This document shows, one piece after another, positions 7,759-16,265 of a stretch of DNA of 52,312 bases. The position numbers and the translations under genes are program-made. Below the pieces are notes generated by a model. The model was given only the letters and a program-made list of their open reading frames with translations. It did not search any database and was not told the origin of the DNA. The DNA is taken from NCBI GenBank assembly GCA_025774605.1, contig JALGVR010000005.1:1-52312 (forward strand), in the 5' to 3' direction. The stretch comes from a bacterium (GTDB taxonomy: Bacteria; Electryoneota; AABM5-125-24; Hatepunaeales; Hatepunaeaceae). Each line of letters opens with the position of its first letter. Positions within the stretch are counted from its first letter, which is position 1.

Positions 7759-9138
7759 TTATCTCAAAACCTTGCCGGTCGCCAGCTCCAGCTCACCGAG
7801 CGCCACGTAGAATTCGGTCTCGAGGTCAATCTGATCGTTCTTAGCCTGGATATAGCTGATCTGCGCGCTGCCCAGTTCGATAACCGTCGCGCTGCCGAGT
7901 CTGTACCGCTCCTGTTCGAACTTGAGCGTCTCCTCCGCCCAGCGGCTGTTCTGAGCCGCCACCTGAACCTGGTCATAAAGCGAGACCAGTCTGTCCGTCG
8001 CGATCCTGACCTGGTGGCGAACGTCCCGGGCCAGTTCGAAAGCCGACAGTTTCGCCTGGTGATTGCGCACCTTCGCCTCCTGGAGCCTCAGCGACCGCGT
8101 GAACCGGTTGAACAGCGTCCACCTCAGGTTCAGGCCTACCTCCGTGTACCTGTTGCGCGGTTTAAGCGAATATGCCCTGTCGACGCCGGATTGCTCAGAG
8201 CGCGAATGCAGGTAGGACAATGACAGTGACGGCAGATAATCCCCCTTGGCGGCGAGATGATCGTTGCCCGTGGTCTTGACTGCCAATTCGGCGGACCTGA
8301 GATCGCCGCGCAGTTCAACAGCCTGATCGGCGAGCGCCGCCGCGTCCCAATCAGGCTTGAACGGCGGGGGAAGCCCGGCAAAGCTGTAAACCGTATCCAG
8401 CGGCAGACCGATTTGTATATTGAGTTCCTCGAAGGTGCGTCTTTTCTCAAGATGCGCGGACAGACTGTCGCTGAGCGCCCGCCCCAGGTCGACCTCGGCC
8501 TGCATCACGTCGCGGCGGGTTACCGAGCCCGTTTCAAACCGGGTTTCGGCGAGCTTGAGCTGCAACCTCCTCTGATCAACAATCCTGCCGGCGAGTTCGA
8601 GCCTCCTCTCGGCGGCGACCGCCTGCGCGAAGGCACGGGTGATCTCCGAGCGCAGCAAAAACCGCTCGTACTCGAGATTACTGCGCCTGGTCCTGTTGAC
8701 CAGTGCGCTGTTTTTCAAATTGAGGTAGTTCCGCCCGCCGTCGAAGATAATCTCCTCGACGTTAATGAAATAACTTGAATTGCGTCGTTTACCCTCCGGA
8801 ACTCCGTGCACGATGACCGTTTCTCGACCGTCGATTGTAACGGTCTCGGAATAGGGCAGTGTCACCACCTTCCCGTCCGCATCCACGTAGGTCGGGTTAT
8901 AGTATTTCGACTGGTCGATGCCGTAGCCGACCAGAACCGAAGGCAGGAACTGACCCCAGGCTGCCAGCGATCCGGGTCGGTCAAGCTGTTTCTCCAGCGC
9001 GGTTCTGCGCAGGGAAGGGTTGCGATCCAGCCCCCACTGTATGCACTGGTTGAGTGTCACCTGAGCCGGCAGGGACAAGGGATATCCGGCAACCAGCAAG
9101 ACTGTCAGCGCGGCCAGGGATTTGTATCTGTTCATCAT
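7759..9138 (-). CDS. TolC-family outer membrane efflux protein
   Basis: A 459-aa precursor with a signal peptide (residues 1 to about 25, ending in SLPAQ) and the duplicated long helical segments of the outer membrane efflux protein fold: alternating Glu/Arg-rich coiled helices around 160-250 and 370-450, with FETGSVTRRDVMQAEV and YRLGSATVIELGSAQ at equivalent places in the two repeats. This doubled FxxGxxxxxxxxxA pattern is diagnostic of TolC. It should form a trimeric channel across outer membrane and periplasm for export with an inner-membrane pump; the ATPase gene next downstream is the likely partner. Tandem ATG codons; the first is taken. Confidence 0.9.
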   Translation of the reverse strand: MMNRYKSLAALTVLLVAGYPLSLPAQVTLNQCIQWGLDRNPSLRRTALEKQLDRPGSLAAWGQFLPSVLVGYGIDQSKYYNPTYVDADGKVVTLPYSETVTIDGRETVIVHGVPEGKRRNSSYFINVEEIIFDGGRNYLNLKNSALVNRTRRSNLEYERFLLRSEITRAFAQAVAAERRLELAGRIVDQRRLQLKLAETRFETGSVTRRDVMQAEVDLGRALSDSLSAHLEKRRTFEELNIQIGLPLDTVYSFAGLPPPFKPDWDAAALADQAVELRGDLRSAELAVKTTGNDHLAAKGDYLPSLSLSYLHSRSEQSGVDRAYSLKPRNRYTEVGLNLRWTLFNRFTRSLRLQEAKVRNHQAKLSAFELARDVRHQVRIATDRLVSLYDQVQVAAQNSRWAEETLKFEQERYRLGSATVIELGSAQISYIQAKNDQIDLETEFYVALGELELATGKVLR

Positions 9139-9207
9139 GGGTGATTATTCTGTGATCTATCAGTTTTCAGGTTTTTGCGTTGTTAAGTGGGATATTTCAA
9201 ATTGTTC

Positions 9208-9226
9208 CCTGTGGGCGGACGTTCCC
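9208..9226. repeat. Fragment of the GGGCGGAC dispersed repeat
   Basis: GGGCGGACGTTCCCG, in the gap between the methyltransferase and TolC genes, matches one arm of the palindromes at 1919-1943 and 14512-14586. Only one arm survives, so it looks like a decayed copy. Confidence 0.45.
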
Positions 9227-9241
9227 GGCTGCACCAAGGCG

Positions 9242-10162
9242 TTAATTGAACACCTTTATATTTGGAAATTCTCCTGATGAACTGTTGAAAGTATCCTGTT
9301 CAGTCCTCGCCAGTCTCTCGCGGGTAAGCTCGATCGCTTCCGGTGAGCAGTCGATGCCGATCCAGTTTCTGCCCAGCCTCTCCGCGGCGACCAGAGTCGT
9401 GCCGCTGCCGCAGAACGGATCCAGAACGACATCCCCGGGGCGGCTTGACGACTGAATGATCCGCTCCAGCAGCGCCACCGGCTTCTGAGTAGGATATCGG
9501 GTCCGTTCGCGCGCCATGTTGTTGATGGCCGGGATATCCCAGAAGTCGGGCGCTTTCTTAAGCTGACCCTTCATCCGCTGCGAGGTCGCCGGAATCTTTA
9601 TCGCCCTAAAATAGTGTCCATCCACAACCTTCGAATACCATAGTATGTCATCATGTTTGCGCGGCCAATAGCGCGGTGAGCTTCCGCCCAGCCCGTAGCA
9701 CCAGACAATGCAATTCAGAAAGTTGTCCCGACCGAAGACCGCATCCATCAGAAGCTTGATGTAAGCGCCTGCGCGCTGATCGCAGTGCAGGTATATCGAT
9801 CCGCCCGGCTTCAGAATCCGGTGAAGCTGTATCAGCCGCGGCGCCAGCATCAGTATATACGCCATTAGACCGGTTTCTCCGGTGATTTGTTTCAGTGCGG
9901 GCAGCAGAGATGACAGCCTGTCGTCTCCCTCGCCGCTCAATTCCTCGTATGTTTCGATGGCCAGATCGTTCCACTGCCACCTGTCTTCGAATGCACTCGA
10001 GTTGTCCGCGCTGATACCGCTGTGGGTGTTCCCCGACAGGGCAAAATAATCCCGATTACTGTTGAACGGCGGATCAAGGTATGTCAGATCGACCGATTCG
10101 TCGGCCAGCTGACGTCGCAGAACCTCGAGGTTGTCACCCTGGAACAAGCGGTTTTCAGGCAT
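9242..10162 (-). CDS. Site-specific DNA methyltransferase, beta class (probably adenine-N6)
   Basis: A 306-aa amino-methyltransferase. Motif IV DLTYLDPPFNSNRDYF lies near the N-terminus and the AdoMet motif LDPFCGSGTTLVAAERLGR near the C-terminus, the order of beta-class enzymes. DPPF favours N6-adenine over N4-cytosine. RYPTQKPVALLERII is typical of this family. The reading frame extends upstream to 10459 over the Yip1-like gene, but the ATG at 10162 has GGGGA six bases before it and starts directly at the conserved NRLFQGDNLEVLR; an ATG at 10237 overlapping the upstream stop is the alternative. No restriction endonuclease is adjacent, so it is an orphan enzyme, perhaps epigenetic. Target site unknown. 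Confidence 0.9.
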   Translation of the reverse strand: MPENRLFQGDNLEVLRRQLADESVDLTYLDPPFNSNRDYFALSGNTHSGISADNSSAFEDRWQWNDLAIETYEELSGEGDDRLSSLLPALKQITGETGLMAYILMLAPRLIQLHRILKPGGSIYLHCDQRAGAYIKLLMDAVFGRDNFLNCIVWCYGLGGSSPRYWPRKHDDILWYSKVVDGHYFRAIKIPATSQRMKGQLKKAPDFWDIPAINNMARERTRYPTQKPVALLERIIQSSSRPGDVVLDPFCGSGTTLVAAERLGRNWIGIDCSPEAIELTRERLARTEQDTFNSSSGEFPNIKVFN

Positions 10163-10233
10163 TATCGATCCCCGCGGTTCGGAGGCTGTCGACCGGCGCC
10201 TGCGTTGAACCGCGCCCCGGTCGACCTTCGATA

Positions 10234-10965
10234 TCATGACCCGGTGAACAGTGCATTGAGGACTCCGAGGAAGACAAACATCGTTCCCACCGCGCTGACT
10301 GTCCTTTGAATGCTCACTTCGTAGATCACGGACAGTCCGACGCTCAACAGCCATACCTGCCAGATCAGGAAGATATCGACAATGGAGATGAAGCGGTTGA
10401 AATACCCGCCGACCAGCTCCGGCGTGAGGATCAACGACAGGTTGGTGGGCAGGAACCATTGGTGATTTACGAGTTTTAAGGGGATGTTCAACAGCATGGG
10501 GAAGCCGCTGATTATCGACGCCCAGGCGACCATTGAAAAGACACTCTTAAAGGGCATTTTCCTCTTATAGCCGAACCTGCCGATCATGAGCAGCAACAGG
10601 GCGATGCCGGCGGTGCCCGCCAGAACGGTGAAGGGAGCCTCAAGGAAGATCATGAACGGCGCGCTGCTTATCATCTGCGAGATGTCCTTTCGGGCGGCCT
10701 CATCGCTTATCCCCCGCACCTCCATGTACCAGTCGTGAAACTCGGCGCTGGAGTAATGTTCGTACACTTCAGGCAACATGATCAGGCGCAGCCCGATGAA
10801 GGCGATCACCACGAACAGAATCGGAAACCAGTAGTCCGGATTAACGTTCAACCTCGTGAAGGAGCGGCGTGGAGCCAGTATGATACCGATCATCCTGAGG
10901 ATGTACCGTTTGAAATCGACGGTTCCGGGACCGGAATCCCCGAGGCTGTTCTTCGGTTCATTCAT
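10234..10965 (-). CDS. Yip1-domain-like integral membrane protein
   Basis: A 243-aa protein with about five hydrophobic segments (roughly YWFPILFVVIAFIG, FTVLAGTAGIALLLLMI, a segment near ISGFPMLLNI, FLIWQVWLLSVGLSVIY, and a C-terminal one). An early IILAPRRSFTRLN stretch matches the P-x-x-x-F entry seen in bacterial Yip1-family proteins. Function is unknown; bacterial homologues are uncharacterised inner-membrane proteins. The ATG at 10965 is chosen because it overlaps the stop of the CCA-adding enzyme by 8 nt (ATGAATGA) and gives a compact protein; a longer reading with an Ala/Ser-rich head from 11028 is less likely. The methyltransferase follows. Confidence 0.75.
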   Translation of the reverse strand: MNEPKNSLGDSGPGTVDFKRYILRMIGIILAPRRSFTRLNVNPDYWFPILFVVIAFIGLRLIMLPEVYEHYSSAEFHDWYMEVRGISDEAARKDISQMISSAPFMIFLEAPFTVLAGTAGIALLLLMIGRFGYKRKMPFKSVFSMVAWASIISGFPMLLNIPLKLVNHQWFLPTNLSLILTPELVGGYFNRFISIVDIFLIWQVWLLSVGLSVIYEVSIQRTVSAVGTMFVFLGVLNALFTGS

Positions 10966-12451
10966 CGGTCGGGAACCTGAAGTCGCGGTCGACCCTGGTG
11001 CGGTTCCTGGCGCGGTTGCGGATCTCAACTATCAGGTCTTTCGGGTCGGTTTTCATTGCCTCATCCTTGATCGAGAGGAGATACTGTTTGGCGGCATCGT
11101 AATCATAGGGTATTCCGCCGTCCAGGATGGCGTCCTCGATCCTCCCCTTCAGCGCTCCGACCACAGGGCCTGCTTCGACTCCGCAGATATCCATGATCTC
11201 ATCGCCGCGGATCGGGGATTGGAAGGAGCGCATCCTGTCACGCGCCTCGACATCCTCCATGCGGCGCGCCATATCCTCAAAGTTGGCCAGATAGCGGTTG
11301 ACGAGCTTGGGGTTGGCGGTGGTGATGTCGGCTCGGCAGAGGATCAACTGATCGTCGAGGTCTTCGCCGGCTTCGATCATCATTCGGCGGATGGCGCTGT
11401 CGGTCACGCCCTCGGATGTCAGGTTGATCGGCCTCATGTGCAGCCGGACGAGCTTCGACAGGCGGGCTGTGTTCGCCTTGCCGAGTCGCAGCCTGCGGGC
11501 GATGCGGGCGGCGATGCGCGCGCCCACCACTTCATGCCCGTGAAATGTCCAGCCCTGGTCGGGATAGAACCTCTTGCTGGCAGGCTTGCCGATGTCGTGA
11601 ATGAGACCGGCGAACCTCACGACCGGATCCCCGGAATTTTCAACCACGTTCTGCATCACCCGCAGCGAGTGTTTCAAGACATCCTTGTGATGATGCCTGC
11701 CGACCTGCTCGATCCCGCTCATCGCGCTGATCTCGGGCATTATCACAGCCATCAAACCGCTGTCAATCATTAACTGCACGGCACGGACAGGATCCGATCC
11801 GGACAGCATCTTCCAGATCTCCTCTCCGATCCGTTCCCGGGCGACGATCTCGAGACGCGCCAGGTTTTTTCGGATGCCCGACCAGGTGCCCGGCTCGATC
11901 TTGCAGCCATATTCCGCGGCGAACCGGATACCGCGCAACATCCTGAGCGGGTCGTCGGAGAAAGTCAGGTCAGGTTCGAGCGGGGTGCGCAGGATGCGGT
12001 TCTCCAGGTCGGCAAGCCCCTCGAACAGGTCCAGGAGCTCCCCCTTCCGTGGGCCGGTCAGCCCCAAAGCCAGCGCGTTCATGGTGAAATCCCGGCGTTT
12101 AAGGTCTTCACCGATAGGCACGGGCTTGACCGCCGCCGGTTTGCGCGAATCGGGAAGGTAACTCTCGGCTCTGGCGGTGGCGAACTCGTAATCCCTGTCG
12201 TTGTGCCTGACCAGCGCCGTTCCGAAGCGGGAGTAAACCGTCACCCTTCCGGACGCCAGGCGTTCTGTTATTCGCCTCGCCAGCTGGACGGCGTCGCCAA
12301 CCACCGACAGATCGATGTCACCTATCTCCCGCCCCAGCAGGAGGTTGCGGATACAGCCGCCGACGGCGTACAGTTCATATCCCTCCTCACCGGCCGTGTC
12401 CATCATCTCCTGAGGAACATGAAGGCTGATCTCCCGAAAAATGCTCTCCAA
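10958..12451 (-). CDS. cca: CCA tRNA nucleotidyltransferase / poly(A) polymerase family with HD domain
   Basis: A 497-aa class II nucleotidyltransferase. The N-terminal head has VGGCIRNLLLGREIGDIDLSV with the metal-binding DxD, RRDFTMNALAL, and the neck motif DPLRMLRGIRFAAEY. An HD domain (GLIHDIGKPASKR, FHGHEVVGA, LVRLHMRP) follows. It should add or repair the 3' CCA of tRNAs; this fits the tRNA-Phe gene in this window, which does not encode CCA. A poly(A) polymerase role cannot be excluded from sequence. The start is taken as TTG at 12451; no better ATG precedes the conserved GYELYAVGGCIRN. Confidence 0.9.
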   Translation of the reverse strand: MESIFREISLHVPQEMMDTAGEEGYELYAVGGCIRNLLLGREIGDIDLSVVGDAVQLARRITERLASGRVTVYSRFGTALVRHNDRDYEFATARAESYLPDSRKPAAVKPVPIGEDLKRRDFTMNALALGLTGPRKGELLDLFEGLADLENRILRTPLEPDLTFSDDPLRMLRGIRFAAEYGCKIEPGTWSGIRKNLARLEIVARERIGEEIWKMLSGSDPVRAVQLMIDSGLMAVIMPEISAMSGIEQVGRHHHKDVLKHSLRVMQNVVENSGDPVVRFAGLIHDIGKPASKRFYPDQGWTFHGHEVVGARIAARIARRLRLGKANTARLSKLVRLHMRPINLTSEGVTDSAIRRMMIEAGEDLDDQLILCRADITTANPKLVNRYLANFEDMARRMEDVEARDRMRSFQSPIRGDEIMDICGVEAGPVVGALKGRIEDAILDGGIPYDYDAAKQYLLSIKDEAMKTDPKDLIVEIRNRARNRTRVDRDFRFPTDE

Positions 12452-12533
12452 ATCTATCTTGTCATCCCTGGATTATTAACTCGTGGAAACACCACCGCTG
12501 GTCGATTGAACCACGCATTGGCTGTAAACTCAG

Positions 12534-13568
12534 TCAACGCCCGGCGGTTCTCTTCAGTCCTTCCTCGCGCAGCTTCTTCAACCGCTTGATATCATTCGCC
12601 TTGCGTTCGGCGACCACCCTTGTCAACTGGATTCCCAACGCTTCATCGGCAAGCCTGACCACAGCCGCCCAGTCCCCCAGCCCGGCATGGGCTCTGGCGA
12701 GTGCGTGCAGACAGCCGATTTCGTTGTACCTGTTGTTGCGGCTCTCGCTCCTGACCGATGATAATATCCTCCGGTAGGTGTCGACGGCGTCGCTCCATCT
12801 GCCGGCCTCCATCTGCGCCCTTCCCAGGCACCAGAGAAAGGATCTGCCCTCCGGGTACTCCTCGAGCAGCTGTCCGGCGATCCTTATCGCGGTGTCATAT
12901 TCTTTGCGTGAGATGGCGATCCACGCCAGGTTCGAGCGCGCCGCCTGCCGTGAAAACGTCCCGTGTTCGGCGCAGATCCGGATCAGACTCAGCCCCTCTT
13001 CGCGCCTGTCGGATACCAATCCCAGGCTGCGCAGAAGGCCAGCTTTGTCACTGCTGTGATAGTAAAATGACCCCAGTCCCAGGTAGGCGTCGTAACAACT
13101 CGAATCGAGCGAAACAGCCTCCCCGAGCCAGCGAGCCATTCTCCTGCCGTAGGAGATGGCTTTCAGTCTATTATCTCTCTTGAACTCCCGGAACGACAGG
13201 TATCCGTCAACCGCCCCCAGATAGAACCTGACAACCGCCGAATGATCGCCCTCGTCAATCAGCCGGCTGCAGATCGCCGTTACGCTGTCGCAGGCCTCGG
13301 TCAGGGCATCATCGTCAAGCTCGTCCTCGAAATCGGTGGATCTGCCGCTGAGGATGGAGGCTCGCAGGAACCAACCCTGAAGTCCGGGATTCCCGTTCGT
13401 TATCAGGCTGTCCGCCAGCCTCAAGGCGGAACCATATCTCTCCATGCTGATGAGGTCGACAACCTGCACCGCCAGGGAGGAATCGAGACGGACGCTGCAA
13501 TTCTCCGGCCGGGCCTCAACCGCTGAAATGGTCGATAATACAGTCAGTGTCAACGCAGGGATGAACAA
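12534..13568 (-). CDS. Secreted TPR-repeat protein
   Basis: A 344-aa protein with a hydrophobic N-terminus (ALTLTVLSTISAVEA) that looks like a signal peptide, then helical repeats of TPR character (AVSLDSSCYDAYLGLGSFYY, AWIAISRKEYDTAIRIAGQL, GRAQMEAGRWSDAVDTYRRI, ALARAHAGLGDWAAVVRLAD). It probably works as a periplasmic scaffold; no catalytic motif is present. It lies 10 nt downstream of a lipoprotein gene, so the two are likely an operon and may act together. The start is TTG at 13568 without a strong ribosome site. Confidence 0.75.
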   Translation of the reverse strand: MFIPALTLTVLSTISAVEARPENCSVRLDSSLAVQVVDLISMERYGSALRLADSLITNGNPGLQGWFLRASILSGRSTDFEDELDDDALTEACDSVTAICSRLIDEGDHSAVVRFYLGAVDGYLSFREFKRDNRLKAISYGRRMARWLGEAVSLDSSCYDAYLGLGSFYYHSSDKAGLLRSLGLVSDRREEGLSLIRICAEHGTFSRQAARSNLAWIAISRKEYDTAIRIAGQLLEEYPEGRSFLWCLGRAQMEAGRWSDAVDTYRRILSSVRSESRNNRYNEIGCLHALARAHAGLGDWAAVVRLADEALGIQLTRVVAERKANDIKRLKKLREEGLKRTAGR

Positions 13569-13578
13569 TTACCAACCG

Positions 13579-14343
13579 CTAATTAACCTTGACCAGCAGG
13601 CCGGTCGCCTCGCCTTCGAGGTCTCGTGCGTCCAGCGGGATGCCGGTGACGATCTTGACCGGACCTACGCCGCGCGCGTACCAGACCGCCTGCCGCCTGG
13701 TTTTGGTCGTGCCGTTCGAATAGTCGTCGGTCCGCTGGGATTCGACGACGACAACATTCTTCCACCTGCCGAATTCCGTCTGCAGCTGGCATCTGTCGAT
13801 CAGCCGGTATTTCTGCCTCACATCACTCGAGAACAACTTTTTGCCGGCCCCGGAGTATATTTCGCAGTGATAGTCGTACGTGTATTCCCTGCCGCCGTCC
13901 ACGCGGGCGGGCAGCACGGTTCTCGCCGGTCTGAAGCAGGTGCTGTCGCCGTTCGCTCCGACCCGGTAAAGATGCTTCAACCCTTCAACATCCCACATGT
14001 ACGCCGACCGCGAGACGACCGTCTTGTCATCCGTGATTGTCGTGTCCACTATCAGGTAAACCTCGAGCCCATCATCCTCCGTCATGTCCGTCACCGTCAT
14101 AACACCTCGCCATACGTCGCCGCGCAGGTTCTTCCATTCAAGGGACCAGACACGATTCTCCCGGATGGGATAGTATTCCCCAAGCGAAATATCCCTGGCG
14201 AGTTTGTACGGCTGGGTTTCGGTCCTGCTTCCCCCGCAGCCTGAGATCAACAGTGTAACCGCAAGCATCAGCAGCGCACGATTCGGAAGCAGCACCGCCT
14301 TTAAGGATGTTTTTTGATACGCGGGCAATGTTTTCCAAGTCAA
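13579..14343 (-). CDS. Hypothetical lipoprotein
   Basis: Up to 254 aa. A hydrophobic segment ending in a lipobox (LLISGCGGS, Cys at about residue 36) marks it as a lipoprotein. The mature part is beta-rich (WSLEWKNLRGDVWRGVMTVTDM, YDYHCEIYSGAGKKLFSSDV, GRWKNVVVVES, ARGVGPVKIVTG) and resembles the many uncharacterised beta-sandwich lipoproteins whose C-terminus carries a Y/W-x-x-G-V-G-x-V-K motif. Function unknown. The start is TTG at 14343 or GTG at 14295, either giving a usable signal peptide. A good promoter lies just upstream at 14375-14402, so this is probably the first gene of the long minus-strand run. Confidence 0.7.
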   Translation of the reverse strand: MTWKTLPAYQKTSLKAVLLPNRALLMLAVTLLISGCGGSRTETQPYKLARDISLGEYYPIRENRVWSLEWKNLRGDVWRGVMTVTDMTEDDGLEVYLIVDTTITDDKTVVSRSAYMWDVEGLKHLYRVGANGDSTCFRPARTVLPARVDGGREYTYDYHCEIYSGAGKKLFSSDVRQKYRLIDRCQLQTEFGRWKNVVVVESQRTDDYSNGTTKTRRQAVWYARGVGPVKIVTGIPLDARDLEGEATGLLVKVN

Positions 14344-14374
14344 GATGGTTGTAATGTACTGAACCGTACTTCAT

Positions 14375-14402
14375 AATATAAGCCTCAATCCTTACCGATC
14401 AA
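14375..14402 (-). promoter_or_regulatory. Candidate promoter for the lipoprotein-TPR-cca run
   Basis: On the minus strand TTGATC (-35; 14397-14402) and TATATT (-10; 14375-14380) are 16 bp apart. Transcription would begin near 14368, about 25 nt before the lipoprotein start. It heads a long series of closely spaced minus-strand genes. Confidence 0.45.
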
Positions 14403-14508
14403 GATATTTGTGCAGTTTCCTTGCGACCGATTGCGGTAGGTCTTATCTTTTTCGAGCGAGATTAATGTCGTTACATATTAAGGGGAGCAACTGATACGTA
14501 GGCTGCAG

Positions 14509-14590
14509 CATGGAGGGCGGACATTCCGGTCCGCCCTGAAACTGCCGCCATACAACCACTTGGGCGGACAGGAACGTCCGCCCTCCATGC
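14509..14590. repeat. Head-to-head palindromic repeat pair (BIME-like)
   Basis: Two copies of a GGGCGGAC palindrome (14512-14535 and 14562-14586) face each other. Their outer arms, GCATGGAGGGCGGACATTCC and its complement at 14571-14590, match with one mismatch over 20 bp, so the unit can form either two small hairpins or one large cruciform. It lies between the divergent lipoprotein and symporter genes. Related single copies occur at 1919-1943 and near 9212. Confidence 0.7.
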
Positions 14591-14650
14591 CCGACTGCAA
14601 AGCGCCCCTCTTAATATCCATCATACATGTTAATTACAGGGGATCTCGAG

Positions 14651-16096
14651 ATGGGCTTGAACGAAGTCATAGGAGCCATATCCGGCATCGTCTGGGGACC
14701 GGTCATGATAGTGTTTCTGGTCGGCACCGGTCTTTACCTGACCTTCCGGCTGCGTTTTCTCCAGGTGCGCTACCTTGGTCATGCGCTTAAATGTATCAGC
14801 GGCAAATACGACGATCCGGAGGAGGAGGGCGACATATCCCACTTCAGAGCCCTGTCCGCCGCCCTGTCGGCAACGATCGGCACCGGCAACATCGCCGGCG
14901 TGGCTATCGCCATCGCGCTGGGGGGACCGGGCGCTGTCTTCTGGATGTGGATAACTGCGCTGGTGGGAATGGCAACCAAGTTCACCTCATGTTCGCTGGC
15001 GCTGCGCTTCCGCGAGATCGGTTCCGACGGCACGGCGCGCGGCGGTCCGATGTATTTCCTGGAAAAGGGCTTCGCTCCGAAGTGGCTTATAGCTCTGGCC
15101 GGAGAGACGCGGACCAGACGATGGGCCGTCGCCCTGGCGGTGGCATTCGCTCTTTCCGCCATGATCGCCTCGTTCGGCATCGGCAACATGGTGCAGGCGA
15201 ATTCGGTGGTAGACGGGCTCAGTTATGTCCTGCCCGACACCTGGAACGCCACCGGCTTCAACCTGTTCGGTTTCAGGATCGGCTGGCTGAGCCTGATCAT
15301 CGGCCTGGTTCTGGCTCTTCTGGTCGGGTTGGTGATCCTCGGCGGTATCCGACGAATCGCGAGTGTGGCGTCCAGGCTGGTTCCGGGGATGTCGGTCATC
15401 TACGTGGCAGGCGCCCTTGTGATCCTTATTCTGCACGCCGACAAGATCATCGATGCGTTCGTGATGATCTTCAGGCACGCCTTCACACCCTATTCAGCCG
15501 GCGGAGGTGTTGCCGGAGCGACGATGGCAATGGCGCTGCGCTGGGGCGTGGCGCGCGGGGTGTTCAGTAACGAATCCGGACTGGGATCGGCACCGATGGC
15601 TCACGCCGCGGCAAAAACCCGCGAGATGGTGCGCGAGGGCTTCGTCGCCATGCTGGGCCCGCTGATCGATACCCTGATCATATGCACAATGACGGCGCTG
15701 GTGATCCTCGTCACCGGTGCGCGAGCCACCGGCCTGACGAGCACTTCGCTCACTGCCCATGCGTTCGACGTCGGTCTGTTCGGCTACGGACACGTCATAA
15801 TCGGCTTCGGACTGATCCTGTTCGCCTACTCGACGATGATCAGCTGGTCGTACTACGGCGACCGCTGCGCTCAATATCTGCTCGGATCGAAGGCGGTGGT
15901 CTGGTACCGCGGGCTGTACGTTCTGCTGGTGGTGGTCGGAGCGGTGGGCGGGTTACGATTGATCTGGGATATAGCCGACGTTCTCAACGCTCTGATGGCT
16001 GTTCCCAACCTGATCGGACTGCTGGCGCTCTCCGGCATCGCCGCCGGTCTGACGAAGAAATACCTGGAGCGGTTGAAGGCGGGGGAATTCGATTAG
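14651..16096 (+). CDS. AGCS family sodium:alanine/glycine symporter
   Basis: A 481-aa inner-membrane carrier with around ten hydrophobic segments. Family motifs include SATIGTGNIAGVAIAIALGGPGA near residues 65-90, FTSCSLALRFRE, ARGGPMYFLE, and GVFSNESGLGSAPMAHAAA, the AGCS signature. It should import alanine or glycine with Na+ or H+. The ATG at 14651 is preferred to one at 14627 because GGGGA precedes it by 7 nt and the family normally begins close to this point. It stands alone: the next gene has its own promoter. A link to glycine use by gcvPB is only suggestive. Confidence 0.93.
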   Translation: MGLNEVIGAISGIVWGPVMIVFLVGTGLYLTFRLRFLQVRYLGHALKCISGKYDDPEEEGDISHFRALSAALSATIGTGNIAGVAIAIALGGPGAVFWMWITALVGMATKFTSCSLALRFREIGSDGTARGGPMYFLEKGFAPKWLIALAGETRTRRWAVALAVAFALSAMIASFGIGNMVQANSVVDGLSYVLPDTWNATGFNLFGFRIGWLSLIIGLVLALLVGLVILGGIRRIASVASRLVPGMSVIYVAGALVILILHADKIIDAFVMIFRHAFTPYSAGGGVAGATMAMALRWGVARGVFSNESGLGSAPMAHAAAKTREMVREGFVAMLGPLIDTLIICTMTALVILVTGARATGLTSTSLTAHAFDVGLFGYGHVIIGFGLILFAYSTMISWSYYGDRCAQYLLGSKAVVWYRGLYVLLVVVGAVGGLRLIWDIADVLNALMAVPNLIGLLALSGIAAGLTKKYLERLKAGEFD

Positions 16097-16176
16097 CCGG
16101 TCATTCATTTTAAGTGGATTTCGGGCGGGGATACCGGTTAGAGCATGCCTGAATGATGGGAATTGTGATCCCAAAG

Positions 16177-16205
16177 TTGACTTTTGGCAATATTTAGAGT
16201 ATTCT
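16177..16205 (+). promoter_or_regulatory. Promoter for nfeD-comEC
   Basis: TTGACT (-35; 16177-16182) and TATTCT (-10; 16200-16205) are separated by exactly 17 bp of AT-rich sequence. Transcription would start near 16212, giving a 5' leader of about 54 nt before the nfeD ATG. It is among the best sigma-70-type matches in the window. Confidence 0.55.
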
Positions 16206-16265
16206 ATGACTATCCGCTTTCTACCGTAACCGGATTGTATGCCTCCAAATAACTTATGGAGAATT

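Noticed and set aside
10856-11773. 305-aa plus-strand frame opposite the CCA-adding enzyme
   Set aside because: Antisense of a strongly conserved enzyme with intact motifs; the translation has no recognisable domain.
16184-16200. Possible sigma-54 promoter (TGGCAATATTT) upstream of nfeD
   Set aside because: It lacks the GC/TTGC half at -12, and the same bases make the spacer of a better sigma-70-type promoter.
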